Shown here one piece after another: positions 44,662 through 53,614 of a stretch of 64,000 bases of DNA. Each line of letters starts with the position of its first letter. Within the stretch, counting starts at the first letter, position 1. This DNA comes from Aquisalinus flavus (GTDB taxonomy: Bacteria > Pseudomonadota > Alphaproteobacteria > Caulobacterales > Parvularculaceae), in contig NZ_CP042288.1 of assembly GCF_022559625.1 (NCBI RefSeq), forward strand, positions 644,409-708,408, given 5' to 3'. Under the pieces are notes generated by a model. It was not told where the DNA came from. It worked only from the letters and a program-made list of their open reading frames with translations, and did no database searches. Made by a program: the position numbers and the translations under genes.

Positions 44662-46221
44662 ATGTCAGCGACCGACGAACAGCCAGCAGAAACGGTTCCG
44701 GCCCTGCCGCGCTTTTCCTATGCCTTTGCCAAGGAGCGAGGACTGGTCGTTTTCGGCGCGGAGGAGGGCGTTGTGATCCTCGGTCGTCACCGCAAGCCGG
44801 GCATGGAAAACGACCCCTGGTCGCTGATCGAGGCGCGCCGCTTCCTTGGCATGCCGGTCCGCGTCGAGGACGTGCCGGGTGCCGTGTTCGAGCGGCGCCT
44901 GTCGGAAATCTATTCCGTAGAGGGTATCTCCTCCGAGGAGTTCCAGGGCAGTGGCGATGATGACCTGACGAGCCTCGCCGAGGGCTTGCCGAAAACCGCC
45001 GACTTGCTGGAAAGCGAGGACGACGCGCCGGTCATCCGTCTCATCAATGCGCTGATTGCCGAAGCGGTGAAGACCAAGGCGTCCGACATCCATATCGAGC
45101 CCTATGAAAAGGAGGTCTCCGTCCGCCTGCGGATCGACGGCGTCCTGCGCGAAGTGCTGAACCTTCCCGCGCGGATGACGCCGGTGCTCACCTCGCGGGT
45201 CAAGGTCATGGCGCGCCTCGACATTGCCGAGAAGCGCGTGCCGCAGGACGGTCGTATCTCGCTCGCCATGGGCGGTAAGACCGTCGATGTTCGCATTTCG
45301 ACGCTGCCGTCGCGCTTCGGCGAACGGGTGGTCATGCGTCTCCTCGACAAGGAACAGGCCCAGCTCGATCTCGACAAACTCGGCATGGGCGAGAAGACGC
45401 TTGTCCGGTTCAAGAAACTGCTCAAACGGCCCAACGGCGTCATCCTCGTTACCGGCCCGACCGGCTCTGGCAAGACGACGACGCTCTATGGCGGGCTGAC
45501 GCTGCTCAATGATCCGGCCAGGAACATTCTGACGGTCGAGGACCCGGTTGAATATGCGCTCGACGGCATCGGCCAGACCCAGGTCAATGCCAAGGTCGGC
45601 ATGACCTTTGCCGCCGGCCTGCGTGCCATATTGCGTCAGGACCCCGACGTGGTCATGGTCGGCGAGATCCGCGATGTCGAAACCGCGCAGATCGCGGTAC
45701 AGGCCTCGCTTACCGGTCACCTCGTGCTCTCCACGGTGCATACGAATTCCGCTGTCGGCGCGGTGACCCGCCTGCGCGACATGGGGGTCGAACCGTTCCT
45801 CCTGTCGTCCACCATTGCCGGGGTCATGGCCCAGCGTCTCGTTCGCCGTTTGTGTCCGGCCTGCGCTGCGCCGCATGAGGCCGACGTCGCCGAGAAGCGG
45901 CTGATCGGCGCGGCGCCTGACGAGGCCGTCACCCTGTATTCGCCGGTCGGCTGCGGGCGCTGCAACCACACCGGCTATGAAGGCCGTCTCGGCCTCTACG
46001 AACTCGTCGTCTCCGACGAGACGCTAAAAAAGCTGATCCATGACGATGCCAGCGAACAGGCGCTTGCGGACCACGCGTTCAAATCGGCGGAAACGCTGGC
46101 CGAGAGCGGCTGGTCCCATGTCCGCGCCGGGCACACCTCGATCGAGGAAGTGCTGCGCGTCGTCCAGCAGGCCGAGGATGATGAGCCTCTCGCCGAAACC
46201 GTTTCAGGGGAGAGCCTCTGA
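44662..46221 (+). CDS. gspE: Type II secretion system ATPase GspE
   Basis: This 519-aa cytoplasmic hexameric ATPase powers pseudopilus assembly. Motifs: KASDIHIEPYEKEVSVRLRIDG, RISTLPSRFGERVVMRLL, Walker A GPTGSGKTTT, Asp box TVEDPVEYALDGIGQTQVN, Walker B LRQDPDVVMVGEIRDVETA, His box LTGHLVLSTVHTN. The tetracysteine zinc motif is CPAC near the C-terminal third with CGRC about 50 residues later. It overlaps gspF by one base. Confidence 0.97.
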   Translation: MSATDEQPAETVPALPRFSYAFAKERGLVVFGAEEGVVILGRHRKPGMENDPWSLIEARRFLGMPVRVEDVPGAVFERRLSEIYSVEGISSEEFQGSGDDDLTSLAEGLPKTADLLESEDDAPVIRLINALIAEAVKTKASDIHIEPYEKEVSVRLRIDGVLREVLNLPARMTPVLTSRVKVMARLDIAEKRVPQDGRISLAMGGKTVDVRISTLPSRFGERVVMRLLDKEQAQLDLDKLGMGEKTLVRFKKLLKRPNGVILVTGPTGSGKTTTLYGGLTLLNDPARNILTVEDPVEYALDGIGQTQVNAKVGMTFAAGLRAILRQDPDVVMVGEIRDVETAQIAVQASLTGHLVLSTVHTNSAVGAVTRLRDMGVEPFLLSSTIAGVMAQRLVRRLCPACAAPHEADVAEKRLIGAAPDEAVTLYSPVGCGRCNHTGYEGRLGLYELVVSDETLKKLIHDDASEQALADHAFKSAETLAESGWSHVRAGHTSIEEVLRVVQQAEDDEPLAETVSGESL

Positions 46222-47420
46222 TGGCGGCGTTTCAGTATGAGGCCCTCGACCAGTCAGGCCGCAAGAAGAAAGGCATGCTGTCGGCTGACAGCATGCGCCT
46301 GGCCCGGCGCGAGCTGCGCGATGCCGGCCTGACCCCGCTGAGGATCGAGGCGGGCGCCGCCGAGACCGGTTCCGGTCAGCGCCAACACCCCTTGTCGAAC
46401 AGCGATGTCGTCATGCTGACCCGTCAGGCCGCGACGCTGATCGAGACGGCGACCCCTGTCGAAGAGGCGCTGAACGCGGTCGCCGCACAGATGGAGAAAC
46501 CGCGCGCGACACTGCTCGCCATCCGCTCCCGCGTCATGGAAGGCTGGCGCCTGTCCGATGCGCTTGGCGAGCACCCGAAATCCTTCTCGCCGCTCTACCG
46601 CGCCATCGTCGCGGCGGGGGAGACGTCCGGCGATCTCGGCCGGGTCATGTCGCGCCTTGCCGACATGCTGGAAAAGAACCGGGCCATGGCGATGAAGGCG
46701 ATAACGGCGCTGATCTATCCGGCGGTCCTGATGCTTGTTGCCGTCGGTGTCGTCACGGGGCTGATGATCTTTGTCGTGCCCAAAATCGTCGATCAGTTCG
46801 ACACGCTCGGCGCCCGGCTGCCGCTGATCACGCGCATCGTCATCGGCCTATCGGCCTTTCTTCAGAGCTGGGGGTTGGCTCTGCTCGTGCTCATCGTGCT
46901 CGGCGCGCTCGGGCTGTGGCAGGGTCTTCGGCTGCCCGCCATCCGGCTTGCTTTCGACCGCTTCGTCCTGCGCCTGCCAATTGTCGGCAAGCTGTCGCGC
47001 GGGCTCGATGCTGCCCGGTTCGGGCGCACGCTATCCACACTCTTTGCCTCCGGCGCGCCCTTGCTGGAATGCCTGCAGGCCGCCCGGAAAACCGTCGTCA
47101 ATACAGAACTGCGCGCCCGCCTCGGCGAGACGCTGACGTCGGTTTCCGAGGGCACATCGCTCTCCGCCGGCTTGCGCAAGGCGGGTGCATTCGATCCGAT
47201 GATGGTGTATATGGTGGCCGCTGGCGAACGCTCCGGCACGCTGCCGGCCATGCTCGATCGCACGGCATCGCACATGGAGGCGCAGTTCGACAATTCGACG
47301 ACGCTCGCCCTGCGGCTGCTGGAGCCCGTCATCATCGTCTTCATGGGGCTGATCGTCCTTGCCATCGTGCTGGCGATCCTTGTACCCATCCTGCAGCTCA
47401 ACACATTGGCTGCAGCCTGA
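46221..47420 (+). CDS. gspF: Type II secretion system inner-membrane protein GspF
   Basis: This 399-aa inner-membrane platform protein has two tandem T2SSF domains. The N-terminus is FQYEALDQSGRKKKGML. The first cytoplasmic domain has LTRQAATLIETATPVEEAL and ALGEHPKSFSPLYRAIVAAGE. Transmembrane helices lie near residues ~168-192 and ~215-240, with a third at the C-terminus (VIIVFMGLIVLAIVLAILV). The second domain has GRTLSTLFASGAPLLECLQA and MVYMVAAGERSGTLPAML. It is translationally coupled to gspE. Confidence 0.96.
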   Translation: MAAFQYEALDQSGRKKKGMLSADSMRLARRELRDAGLTPLRIEAGAAETGSGQRQHPLSNSDVVMLTRQAATLIETATPVEEALNAVAAQMEKPRATLLAIRSRVMEGWRLSDALGEHPKSFSPLYRAIVAAGETSGDLGRVMSRLADMLEKNRAMAMKAITALIYPAVLMLVAVGVVTGLMIFVVPKIVDQFDTLGARLPLITRIVIGLSAFLQSWGLALLVLIVLGALGLWQGLRLPAIRLAFDRFVLRLPIVGKLSRGLDAARFGRTLSTLFASGAPLLECLQAARKTVVNTELRARLGETLTSVSEGTSLSAGLRKAGAFDPMMVYMVAAGERSGTLPAMLDRTASHMEAQFDNSTTLALRLLEPVIIVFMGLIVLAIVLAILVPILQLNTLAAA

Positions 47421-47434
47421 AAGGTAGGTAGGAA

Positions 47435-47896
47435 ATGAACCTCATACGGAATAGATTGCGCGCCAAGCAAGCATTGGCACGGCGCCGCCAGCGCGGCCTG
47501 ACCCTGGTCGAGCTGATGGTCGTTATCGTCATTCTCGGGCTGCTGACGACGATCATTGTCATCAATGTCATCCCGGCAGGCGATCAGGCGGCGGTGCAGA
47601 AGGCACGCACAGATATCAGCGTGCTGGAAAATGCGCTCGAGCAATATCGTCTCAACATGTTGAGCTATCCCACTACCGAGCAGGGCCTGGAAGCTCTGGT
47701 CGAAGTGCCCGACGGTGTTGCCCGGCCGGAAATGTATCGTCCCGGCGGTTATATCAAGACCCTGCCCGACGACCCGTGGGGTAATCCGTATGTGTATCAA
47801 CGGCCCGGCACGAACAGCGAATACGATATCTTTTCCTATGGCGCCGACGGCCGGGAAGGCGGCGAGGGCACCGATGCGGATATCGGCAACTGGTAG
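47435..47896 (+). CDS. gspG: Major pseudopilin GspG
   Basis: This 153-aa prepilin has a basic leader ending QRG|LTLVELMVVIVILG, cleaved after Gly by the prepilin peptidase, with Glu at +5. The long N-terminal helix is followed by the GspG-type globular domain YRLNMLSYPTTEQGLEALVE and GGYIKTLPDDPWGNPYVY, then EYDIFSYGADGREGGEGTDADI, which carries the conserved calcium-binding C-terminal loop. AGGTAGG precedes the ATG. Confidence 0.97.
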   Translation: MNLIRNRLRAKQALARRRQRGLTLVELMVVIVILGLLTTIIVINVIPAGDQAAVQKARTDISVLENALEQYRLNMLSYPTTEQGLEALVEVPDGVARPEMYRPGGYIKTLPDDPWGNPYVYQRPGTNSEYDIFSYGADGREGGEGTDADIGNW

Positions 47897-47906
47897 GCAG
47901 GCACGA

Positions 47907-48437
47907 ATGGCAGGCCGCCAGCGCGGCATGACACTCGTCGAGGTTCTGGTCGTCGTCGTCATCCTCGGTTTGGTGGCCGGCGTCGTCGTCATGACCCTGC
48001 CCTCCGAGGAAGACACTGCCCGCATCGAGGCGTTTGGCTTTGCCAGTCAGGTCAAGGTCGCCCAGGAACTCGCCGTGACGCGCGGGGAAATCGTTGGCCT
48101 GCGCATGGAAGAGACGCGCTACAGCTTTGTCGCCTATCGCGCGGATGGCTGGACGAGTCTGGTCCTGCCGGGGGCAGGCGGTCCTGAGCATTCCCTCGCC
48201 GCGGAGACCCGGTCAAGCCTGCTGCTCGACAGCGAGCCGGCCACCGGTACGGCGGGGGGCACGCGGCCCTTTTCGCTGGCGCGCGAGAGTGACCAGCCGC
48301 CGCCGCAACCCGATCTGGTCTTCCTGCCCACGGGCGCAGCGCCACCCTTCACGGCCATGTTCACCGGGCCGATGGGCAATTGGCAGGTCGTCGCCGCCGA
48401 TGATGGCAGCATCATCGTCGAGGGCGCAGATGACTAG
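47907..48437 (+). CDS. gspH: Pseudopilin GspH
   Basis: A 176-aa minor pseudopilin with leader MAGRQRG|MTLVEVLVVVVILGLVAGVVVM. The rest is a beta-rich globular domain (QVKVAQELAVTRGEIVGLRM, then RYSFVAYRADGW) with an acidic C-terminus. The ATG at 47907 is chosen because it gives a short leader directly before the cleavage motif; a longer frame from 47715 only shadows gspG. It overlaps gspI by eight bases. Confidence 0.92.
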   Translation: MAGRQRGMTLVEVLVVVVILGLVAGVVVMTLPSEEDTARIEAFGFASQVKVAQELAVTRGEIVGLRMEETRYSFVAYRADGWTSLVLPGAGGPEHSLAAETRSSLLLDSEPATGTAGGTRPFSLARESDQPPPQPDLVFLPTGAAPPFTAMFTGPMGNWQVVAADDGSIIVEGADD

Positions 48438-48804
48438 GCACGCTTCACCACAGTGCGGATTTACCCTGACCGAGGTTCTGATCGCGATGGCGATCCTGTC
48501 GACGGCCATCGCCGGCGCTCTCGTCCTGATGACCAACCAGGTCAGCGCCGCCGGGGATATTGAGCGGCGCCTGGTCGCCGGTATCGTTGCCGAGAATGTC
48601 CTGGTCGAGGCAATGGCGAGCCCGGCCCCGCCGGACCTCGGGACGGAGACAGGTGTCGAGCAAATGGGCGGTACCGACTGGGCATGGAGCCGCGTCACGG
48701 CCGAAACGCCGGTGGAGAGCATGGTCCGCATCAGCGTCGATGTGCGCGAGGAGGGCGGCGAACAGGTCATCCGCTCCCTGACCGCCTTCAAGGCGGTGCA
48801 GTGA
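48430..48804 (+). CDS. gspI: Pseudopilin GspI
   Basis: This 124-aa minor pseudopilin has leader MTRHASPQCG|FTLTEVLIAMAILSTAIA with Glu at +5. The short globular part contains GIVAENVLVEAMA and VRISVDVREEGG. GspI forms the pseudopilus tip with GspJ and GspK. Starts inside the gspH end and overlaps gspJ by one base; the larger reading frame from 48094 is a shadow. Confidence 0.92.
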   Translation: MTRHASPQCGFTLTEVLIAMAILSTAIAGALVLMTNQVSAAGDIERRLVAGIVAENVLVEAMASPAPPDLGTETGVEQMGGTDWAWSRVTAETPVESMVRISVDVREEGGEQVIRSLTAFKAVQ

Positions 48805-49466
48805 TGAAACGGCACGGACGGACCCACGCCCAACAGGGCTTCACGCTGGTCGAGATGGTCATTGCCATGATGATCTTCTCGGTCATCGCTACCTCCGGCA
48901 TTGTCATCATGCGCCTTTCGATCAATTCCAACGATCAACTCACCCGGTCCACCGACATGGCCGGCGAGTTCCAGATCGCCCGCAGCCTGATCAAGTCGGA
49001 CCTTGCCCAGATTGCGCGCCGGCGGGTGCGCGATGAGTTCGGCAATACCCTGCCGGGGCCGATGTATGGCGGTGAGTTGACTGCGTTCGGCAATGCCGTC
49101 GAACGCGACGGCGAGCGGCTGTTGTTCGCCATCGTCAGCAGCGGCAATATCAATCCGGGAAACCGCTATCCTCGTTCCCGGCTTCAATATATCGAGTATC
49201 TCGTGATTGAGGACAGGATTGTCCGGCGCGCCTGGAATTATCCGGACCGCCAGCGTGAGACACCCTCGACGGAACGGGTCCTGTTTACAGGGCTTGAGAA
49301 TGTCGACATCAGGTTCCTTGTCGGACCGCTGTGGGAAGACCGGTTCATTTCCCGCGCTTCGGTGCCCCTGCCGGCCGCCGTCGAGCTTCGGTTCATCCAC
49401 CCGGTGTTCGGCGAGATGCGCCAGCTCTTCCATGCCGGCCAGCTGGAAGGGGGCGGGCAGACATGA
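48804..49466 (+). CDS. gspJ: Pseudopilin GspJ
   Basis: This 220-aa minor pseudopilin has leader MKRHGRTHAQQG|FTLVEMVIAMMIFSVIATSG, followed by FQIARSLIKSDLAQIARRRV and the family-typical central YIEYLVIEDRIVRRAW (equivalent to the VRY-L-x-RRxW pattern), then LLFAIVSSG. It belongs to the GspI-J-K tip complex. The start overlaps the gspI stop (GTGATG) and its stop overlaps the gspK start (ATGA). Confidence 0.93.
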   Translation: MKRHGRTHAQQGFTLVEMVIAMMIFSVIATSGIVIMRLSINSNDQLTRSTDMAGEFQIARSLIKSDLAQIARRRVRDEFGNTLPGPMYGGELTAFGNAVERDGERLLFAIVSSGNINPGNRYPRSRLQYIEYLVIEDRIVRRAWNYPDRQRETPSTERVLFTGLENVDIRFLVGPLWEDRFISRASVPLPAAVELRFIHPVFGEMRQLFHAGQLEGGGQT

Positions 49467-50464
49467 CCCTCTGGTTCGGGACTAACCCCAGGCGAGACAG
49501 GCAGCAGGGTGTCGCCCTGCTGATCGTGCTCGTCCTGCTGGCGAGCCTGTCGGTGATCGCACTGGCGATGACGCAGACGATGCGGACCTCGACAGCGCGG
49601 GCGCGCTCGGCCGAGGCGCTCGACCAGATCCGATGGTATGCGCTGGGCGCTGAAGTGTTGGCCAAAGGCGTGATCGAGACACAATGGCAGGCCGAGCCCG
49701 CCCGCGATACGCGCGAGGAAGACTGGCTGAGAGCACCGGTCCGGTTCCCGATCGACAATGGCCTGATCGAGGCAGCCATCACCGACGATACGCGCTGTTT
49801 CAATCTCAACAGCCTCGTCACGCGGGAGGATGACGCGCTTGTCGAAAACCCTGACGCGCTTGAGCGGTTGGAACTGATGCTGGCGCAGCTCGGGTTCGAC
49901 CAGGTCGCGCAGGCCGCCATCGCCCGCGGGATCACCGACTGGATCGATACTGACGCCGCGCCGGGCATCAACGGATCGGAGGATGCCGATTACGCCCGGC
50001 TTTCGACGCCTTATCGCACGGGCAACACGCTGCTCGCCGACATGTCCGAATTGCGGGCGCTGATGTGGATGTCACCGGAGCTGTATCAGGCCGTGAAGCC
50101 CTATGTCTGCGTGCATCCGGAGACGAATCCGTCGCCGATCAACGTCAATCTTCTCACGCCGGCGGATGCCCCCCTTGTCTACGCCACGCTAGGCGGCATT
50201 CTGGAGCCGCACGAAGTCGAAGCGCTGATCAATGACATCCCGGCGGAAGGCTTTGCCACGATCGACCAGTTCTGGGGCTTGCCGGTCTTTTCCGGCCGGG
50301 ACCTGCCGGACGGTGCCGGGGACAGTTTCCGGCTTTACAGCGGATGGCTGCGGCTTAAGACAAATGTTAATTACAATCAGGCATTTATCCTGCAGGAAAG
50401 CCTGTTAGAAGTGGGCAATAATGGCGCTGTCAGCGTTGTGGCACGCAAGATGGGACCCGAGTGA
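49463..50464 (+). CDS. gspK: Pseudopilin GspK
   Basis: This 333-aa large minor pseudopilin caps the pseudopilus. Leader RRDRQQG|VALLIVLVLLASLSVIALAM lacks the +5 glutamate, as is normal for GspK. The globular part has DDTRCFNLNSLV, ITDWIDTDAAPGINGSEDADY and SPINVNLLTPADAPLVYATL, matching the family alpha-helical insertion domain. It is four bases overlapped with gspJ and five bases from gspL. Confidence 0.94.
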   Translation: MTLWFGTNPRRDRQQGVALLIVLVLLASLSVIALAMTQTMRTSTARARSAEALDQIRWYALGAEVLAKGVIETQWQAEPARDTREEDWLRAPVRFPIDNGLIEAAITDDTRCFNLNSLVTREDDALVENPDALERLELMLAQLGFDQVAQAAIARGITDWIDTDAAPGINGSEDADYARLSTPYRTGNTLLADMSELRALMWMSPELYQAVKPYVCVHPETNPSPINVNLLTPADAPLVYATLGGILEPHEVEALINDIPAEGFATIDQFWGLPVFSGRDLPDGAGDSFRLYSGWLRLKTNVNYNQAFILQESLLEVGNNGAVSVVARKMGPE

Positions 50465-50468
50465 CTAG

Positions 50469-51671
50469 ATGCGGTTGATCCTCATCACCGGAGACATGAT
50501 TGAAGACCCTATCAAATGGGTCGCGACGGCGGGCGACAAGCCCGCCGGGGGTGGCATAGTTGCATCGCTCGAAGCTCTGACCGGGGCCATCGAGCAGGAA
50601 CCGGACGAGATTGTCGTCATCCTGCCGGGCGAGCGTTTTGCGATCCGGCGGTTGACGACGCCGGCGCGCAACCAGCGACAGCTCATTCAGGCCGCGCGCT
50701 TCCTGCTTGAAGACGAGCTCGCCGGCCCGGTCGAGGGTCTGCACATCGCGCTCGGCGCCGACGCGGCGGACAGCACGACAGGCCGTCCGATCATCGCAGT
50801 GGAACAGGCGTGGCTTACCGGCTGGGTCGCGGCGCTGCGCGACGCCGGCTTCCCGCCTGATATGCTGACAGCGGATATCCTCGCCCTCGGCGTTCGCGGG
50901 CAGGCCATCATGCTGGTTGAGAAGCACCGGCTGAGCCTGACCATGGACGGCGAGGGCTTCGTCAGCGACCGTCCGCTGGCGGATAACCTTGCCGGCGATA
51001 TTCTGACTGTTGCCGGCGTCGAAAAGCTTGGCATTATCCGTCTGGCCGATGCCGCGCCGGTCACGGTGCCGGAGGCGATTGCCGTGCAGGAAGTGGGGCT
51101 GCCCGATGCCCGTCACCTGCCGTCTTTCCTGGCCGGCCATATCGTCGACAATGTGCCCGTCAACCTGCTGCAGGGTACGTTTGAGCGCGGCCTCGACTGG
51201 CGCGCCGCTGCCCAGCCCTGGCGCTATGCGGCGGGCCTCGCTGTGGCCTGTCTCGCCCTGTGGCTCGTTGCCGTCGGTGTCGAGGGCATGCAGTTTCACG
51301 CCAATGCCGCAGATCTGGAGCGGCAGGCACAGGCGGATTTCGCCGCGGCCTATCCCGACCTGCCACAGCGCAATATCGCCAGCCAGGCTCGCCAGATGGC
51401 TGCCGATGGCGGCGCGGCGGAGACATGGTTTCTTGAACTGTCCAGCGTTCTTGCCTCTGCGATGGAGGAGCGGAACGGCGTCCAGCTCGCTGCCGTCACC
51501 TATGACGCCAGCGAAGGGCTTGTCGCCGATATCCGCTTTCTCGATACGGATGAACTGGACCAGTTAAAGCAATCCCTGTCGGCCTATGGCATCGTCGTTG
51601 AGGAAGGCCGTAACCTGTCGCGGGACAGCGACAATGCCTATATCGGCAAGTTGTATTTGAGGACGTCCTGA
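50469..51671 (+). CDS. gspL: Type II secretion system protein GspL
   Basis: This 400-aa inner-membrane platform protein has an actin-like cytoplasmic domain that binds GspE (PDEIVVILPGERFAIRRL, RQLIQAARFLLEDELAGPVE, GLHIALG). A single transmembrane helix lies near residues 255-275 (AAGLAVACLALWLVAVGV) and a periplasmic ferredoxin-like domain (LSSVLASAMEERNGVQLAAV) follows. The ATG has a weak SD and likely relies on coupling with gspK. Its stop overlaps gspM by one base. Confidence 0.93.
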   Translation: MRLILITGDMIEDPIKWVATAGDKPAGGGIVASLEALTGAIEQEPDEIVVILPGERFAIRRLTTPARNQRQLIQAARFLLEDELAGPVEGLHIALGADAADSTTGRPIIAVEQAWLTGWVAALRDAGFPPDMLTADILALGVRGQAIMLVEKHRLSLTMDGEGFVSDRPLADNLAGDILTVAGVEKLGIIRLADAAPVTVPEAIAVQEVGLPDARHLPSFLAGHIVDNVPVNLLQGTFERGLDWRAAAQPWRYAAGLAVACLALWLVAVGVEGMQFHANAADLERQAQADFAAAYPDLPQRNIASQARQMAADGGAAETWFLELSSVLASAMEERNGVQLAAVTYDASEGLVADIRFLDTDELDQLKQSLSAYGIVVEEGRNLSRDSDNAYIGKLYLRTS

Positions 51672-52150
51672 TGAGCAGCTGGTGGCAGACATTATCCCGG
51701 CGCGAGCGGTCCCTGCTGATGGCCATGGCTGTCGTGGTCGGGCTGTTCCTGATCTACTTTGCGCTGATGCGGCCGCTTTTCGCCTGGCGCGCATCGGGCG
51801 AGATTGCCCTGCAAAACGCCCAGTCGACGGCGATCCTCGTCGATCGCGCCACGGCGGCTGCCGGGGGCGGCGCCACAGACGGGCAGGGGGCGGCAACCGG
51901 GCCCGCCCTGCGCGGCATCATCACTGCCTCTGCGTCCGCCAATGACATTCCCGTCGCGGCCTTCCAGTTGAGCCAGAGCGGTGCCAGCGTCATCATCTCC
52001 ATCGAGACGATTACCGCCAGCCGGCTCTATGGCTGGCTCGGCCAGTTGGAAAGCGAGCGCAATATCCGCGTCACCGAAGCGCGCATATCCCGCGCCCGCT
52101 TTGGCGAGACCACGGTTCAGGCACGCCTGACCCTCAGCCAGGGGAACTGA
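51671..52150 (+). CDS. gspM: Type II secretion system protein GspM
   Basis: A 159-aa bitopic inner-membrane protein with a short cytoplasmic segment (SSWWQTLSRRERSLLMAM), a transmembrane helix (~15-35), and a periplasmic ferredoxin-like domain (LRGIITASASANDIPVAAFQ, RLYGWLGQLESERNIRVTEA). GspM partners with GspL. The family is weakly conserved; size, topology and gene position support the call. Confidence 0.9.
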   Translation: MSSWWQTLSRRERSLLMAMAVVVGLFLIYFALMRPLFAWRASGEIALQNAQSTAILVDRATAAAGGGATDGQGAATGPALRGIITASASANDIPVAAFQLSQSGASVIISIETITASRLYGWLGQLESERNIRVTEARISRARFGETTVQARLTLSQGN

Positions 52151-52156
52151 CCTCCC

Positions 52157-52912
52157 ATGCTGCGCCGGACAGTCTACCTGCCGCTTGCCGGCATCGCCCT
52201 CTTTGTCGTCCTCGCGGTCGCGCGGCTGCCACTATCACTGGCGCTCGATATCTCCGGCGTGAGAGCACAGGGCGTTGACTGGGCGGCGGCGGGCGGCACG
52301 GTATGGCAAGGCACGATCGCGGGCGTTTCGCTCGACGGCTATCCCATCGGCACAGTGACCCAGCGCACCCGTTTCCTGCCCTTGCTGACGGGCCGTGTCT
52401 TCAGCGAGATCGAGATTGCCGGCAGGCCAGTCAATGGTGAGGGCCGGGTCAGCCTTGCCGGAGAGCGCGTCACGCTCAGCGATGCCGCCTTCCTGGTCGA
52501 TCTCTCCGCTTACAATGTCGTCGATGCCTTCGGCGCGCCTTTGCGTGGGACGGTGCGCCTTGAGACGGACAATCTCCAGTTGCGCGGCGAGCGGTGCCAG
52601 TCGGGTGTCGTCTCGCTATGGACCGACTCCCTGAGCTATTCGGCGCGGAGCTGGGGCGGGGAAGGCTTCCCGCTCGCAGGCACGGCAACTTGCGGCGATG
52701 ATGGCGTCTTGCGCCTCGCGCTGAGCGGTGAGGGCAATGGCCAGACCGTTGCGATCACCGGCACGCTCGACCCGACGCTTGATTATCTGGCAGAGGTCAC
52801 TGCTGGCGGGCTGGAAGAGGATGTCGCCACCGCTCTGACGCTTTACGGCTTCGAGCAAACCGGCGATGATCTCGTACTGATCCAGCGCGGCAATTTGCTG
52901 GTGAACCCGTAA
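52157..52912 (+). CDS. gspN: Type II secretion system protein GspN
   Basis: A 251-aa inner-membrane-anchored periplasmic protein. An N-terminal hydrophobic anchor (residues ~6-22) is followed by DISGVRAQGVDWAAAGGTVW, the usual GspN opening (xGxVWxG), and beta-rich repeats ending LYGFEQTGDDLVLIQRGNL, typical of the family C-terminus. GspN is the last canonical T2SS component; its role is poorly defined. Confidence 0.9.
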   Translation: MLRRTVYLPLAGIALFVVLAVARLPLSLALDISGVRAQGVDWAAAGGTVWQGTIAGVSLDGYPIGTVTQRTRFLPLLTGRVFSEIEIAGRPVNGEGRVSLAGERVTLSDAAFLVDLSAYNVVDAFGAPLRGTVRLETDNLQLRGERCQSGVVSLWTDSLSYSARSWGGEGFPLAGTATCGDDGVLRLALSGEGNGQTVAITGTLDPTLDYLAEVTAGGLEEDVATALTLYGFEQTGDDLVLIQRGNLLVNP

Positions 52913-52924
52913 AGGATGGCTCTC

Positions 52925-53440
52925 ATGCTCCGCTCCTGTATTGCCTTGTCGATCCTGTCTGTCGGGGCGGCGTGTGCGTCAAACCCCGATGCCGCGACGC
53001 AAAGCGCCGCCTCTGGCACCCAAGCGGCCAGCGGGGCGAAGTATCAGGTCAAGAATGATGCTCCGCGGATCGCCGAGTTGAAGAACAAGAATCTCGAGGC
53101 CGGCCAGTGCGGCATGCTGCTCTGGACCGTCGCTCAGGGGGAACCGATAATGATCTTCCGCAATGTCGAGGGCCGGCAGGCCGAGATGATCATCGACGGC
53201 GCCCCGGCGCGGCTCGATCTCGTCGAGGAAGAGGGCGAGCGCCGCTATGGCGTCGCGGCCGAGCAGGCCTATACGCTCGAGGCCGGAACGCCGGGCGAAA
53301 CCCGGGTGAAGGTCTCGGCCAGCTTCGGCACGCCGTTCGAAGGCGGTGTCTATGTTGAGCAAGGTGTTATAACATTGCGCAACTTTTTCGGGTGGGAGCG
53401 CGTAACTCCTGTTGCCGGTCTTGCCGGATGCCGCGCCTGA
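52925..53440 (+). CDS. Hypothetical exported protein, possibly T2SS accessory
   Basis: This 171-aa protein is not recognised. The N-terminus is signal-like (MLRSCIALSILSVGAACASN), with a borderline lipobox VGAAC. The mature part is beta-prone with two cysteines (AGQCGML and the C-terminal LAGCRA) that could pair. AAAGGA at the gspN stop lies eight bases before the ATG at 52925; an ATG at 52916 would have no SD. Being last in the gsp operon, it may be an accessory factor or pilotin analogue; this is inference from position only. Confidence 0.7.
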   Translation: MLRSCIALSILSVGAACASNPDAATQSAASGTQAASGAKYQVKNDAPRIAELKNKNLEAGQCGMLLWTVAQGEPIMIFRNVEGRQAEMIIDGAPARLDLVEEEGERRYGVAAEQAYTLEAGTPGETRVKVSASFGTPFEGGVYVEQGVITLRNFFGWERVTPVAGLAGCRA

Positions 53441-53476
53441 CCAGGGCGGCAAACAGTGCGCAAGGTGGTGTAGTGG

Positions 53477-53491
53477 GTGATATAATATCAC
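53477..53491. promoter_or_regulatory. Palindromic operator-like site with embedded TATAAT
   Basis: GTGATAT-A-ATATCAC is a perfect 15-base palindrome, 123 bp before the CDF exporter. It contains TATAAT at 53481-53486, so a repressor bound here would occlude a -10 element. No clear -35 is seen. Confidence 0.5.
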
Positions 53492-53614
53492 TTATGTTGC
53501 GGATTTTATTGGATAAATCCTGACAAGTCTCTTGCGGATACGAGCCAAGACGCACTAGTCTCTGGCTACAGCGAAAGACCCGCCTGACCCGCCAGACAAA
53601 CGCGACAGGGAGAT

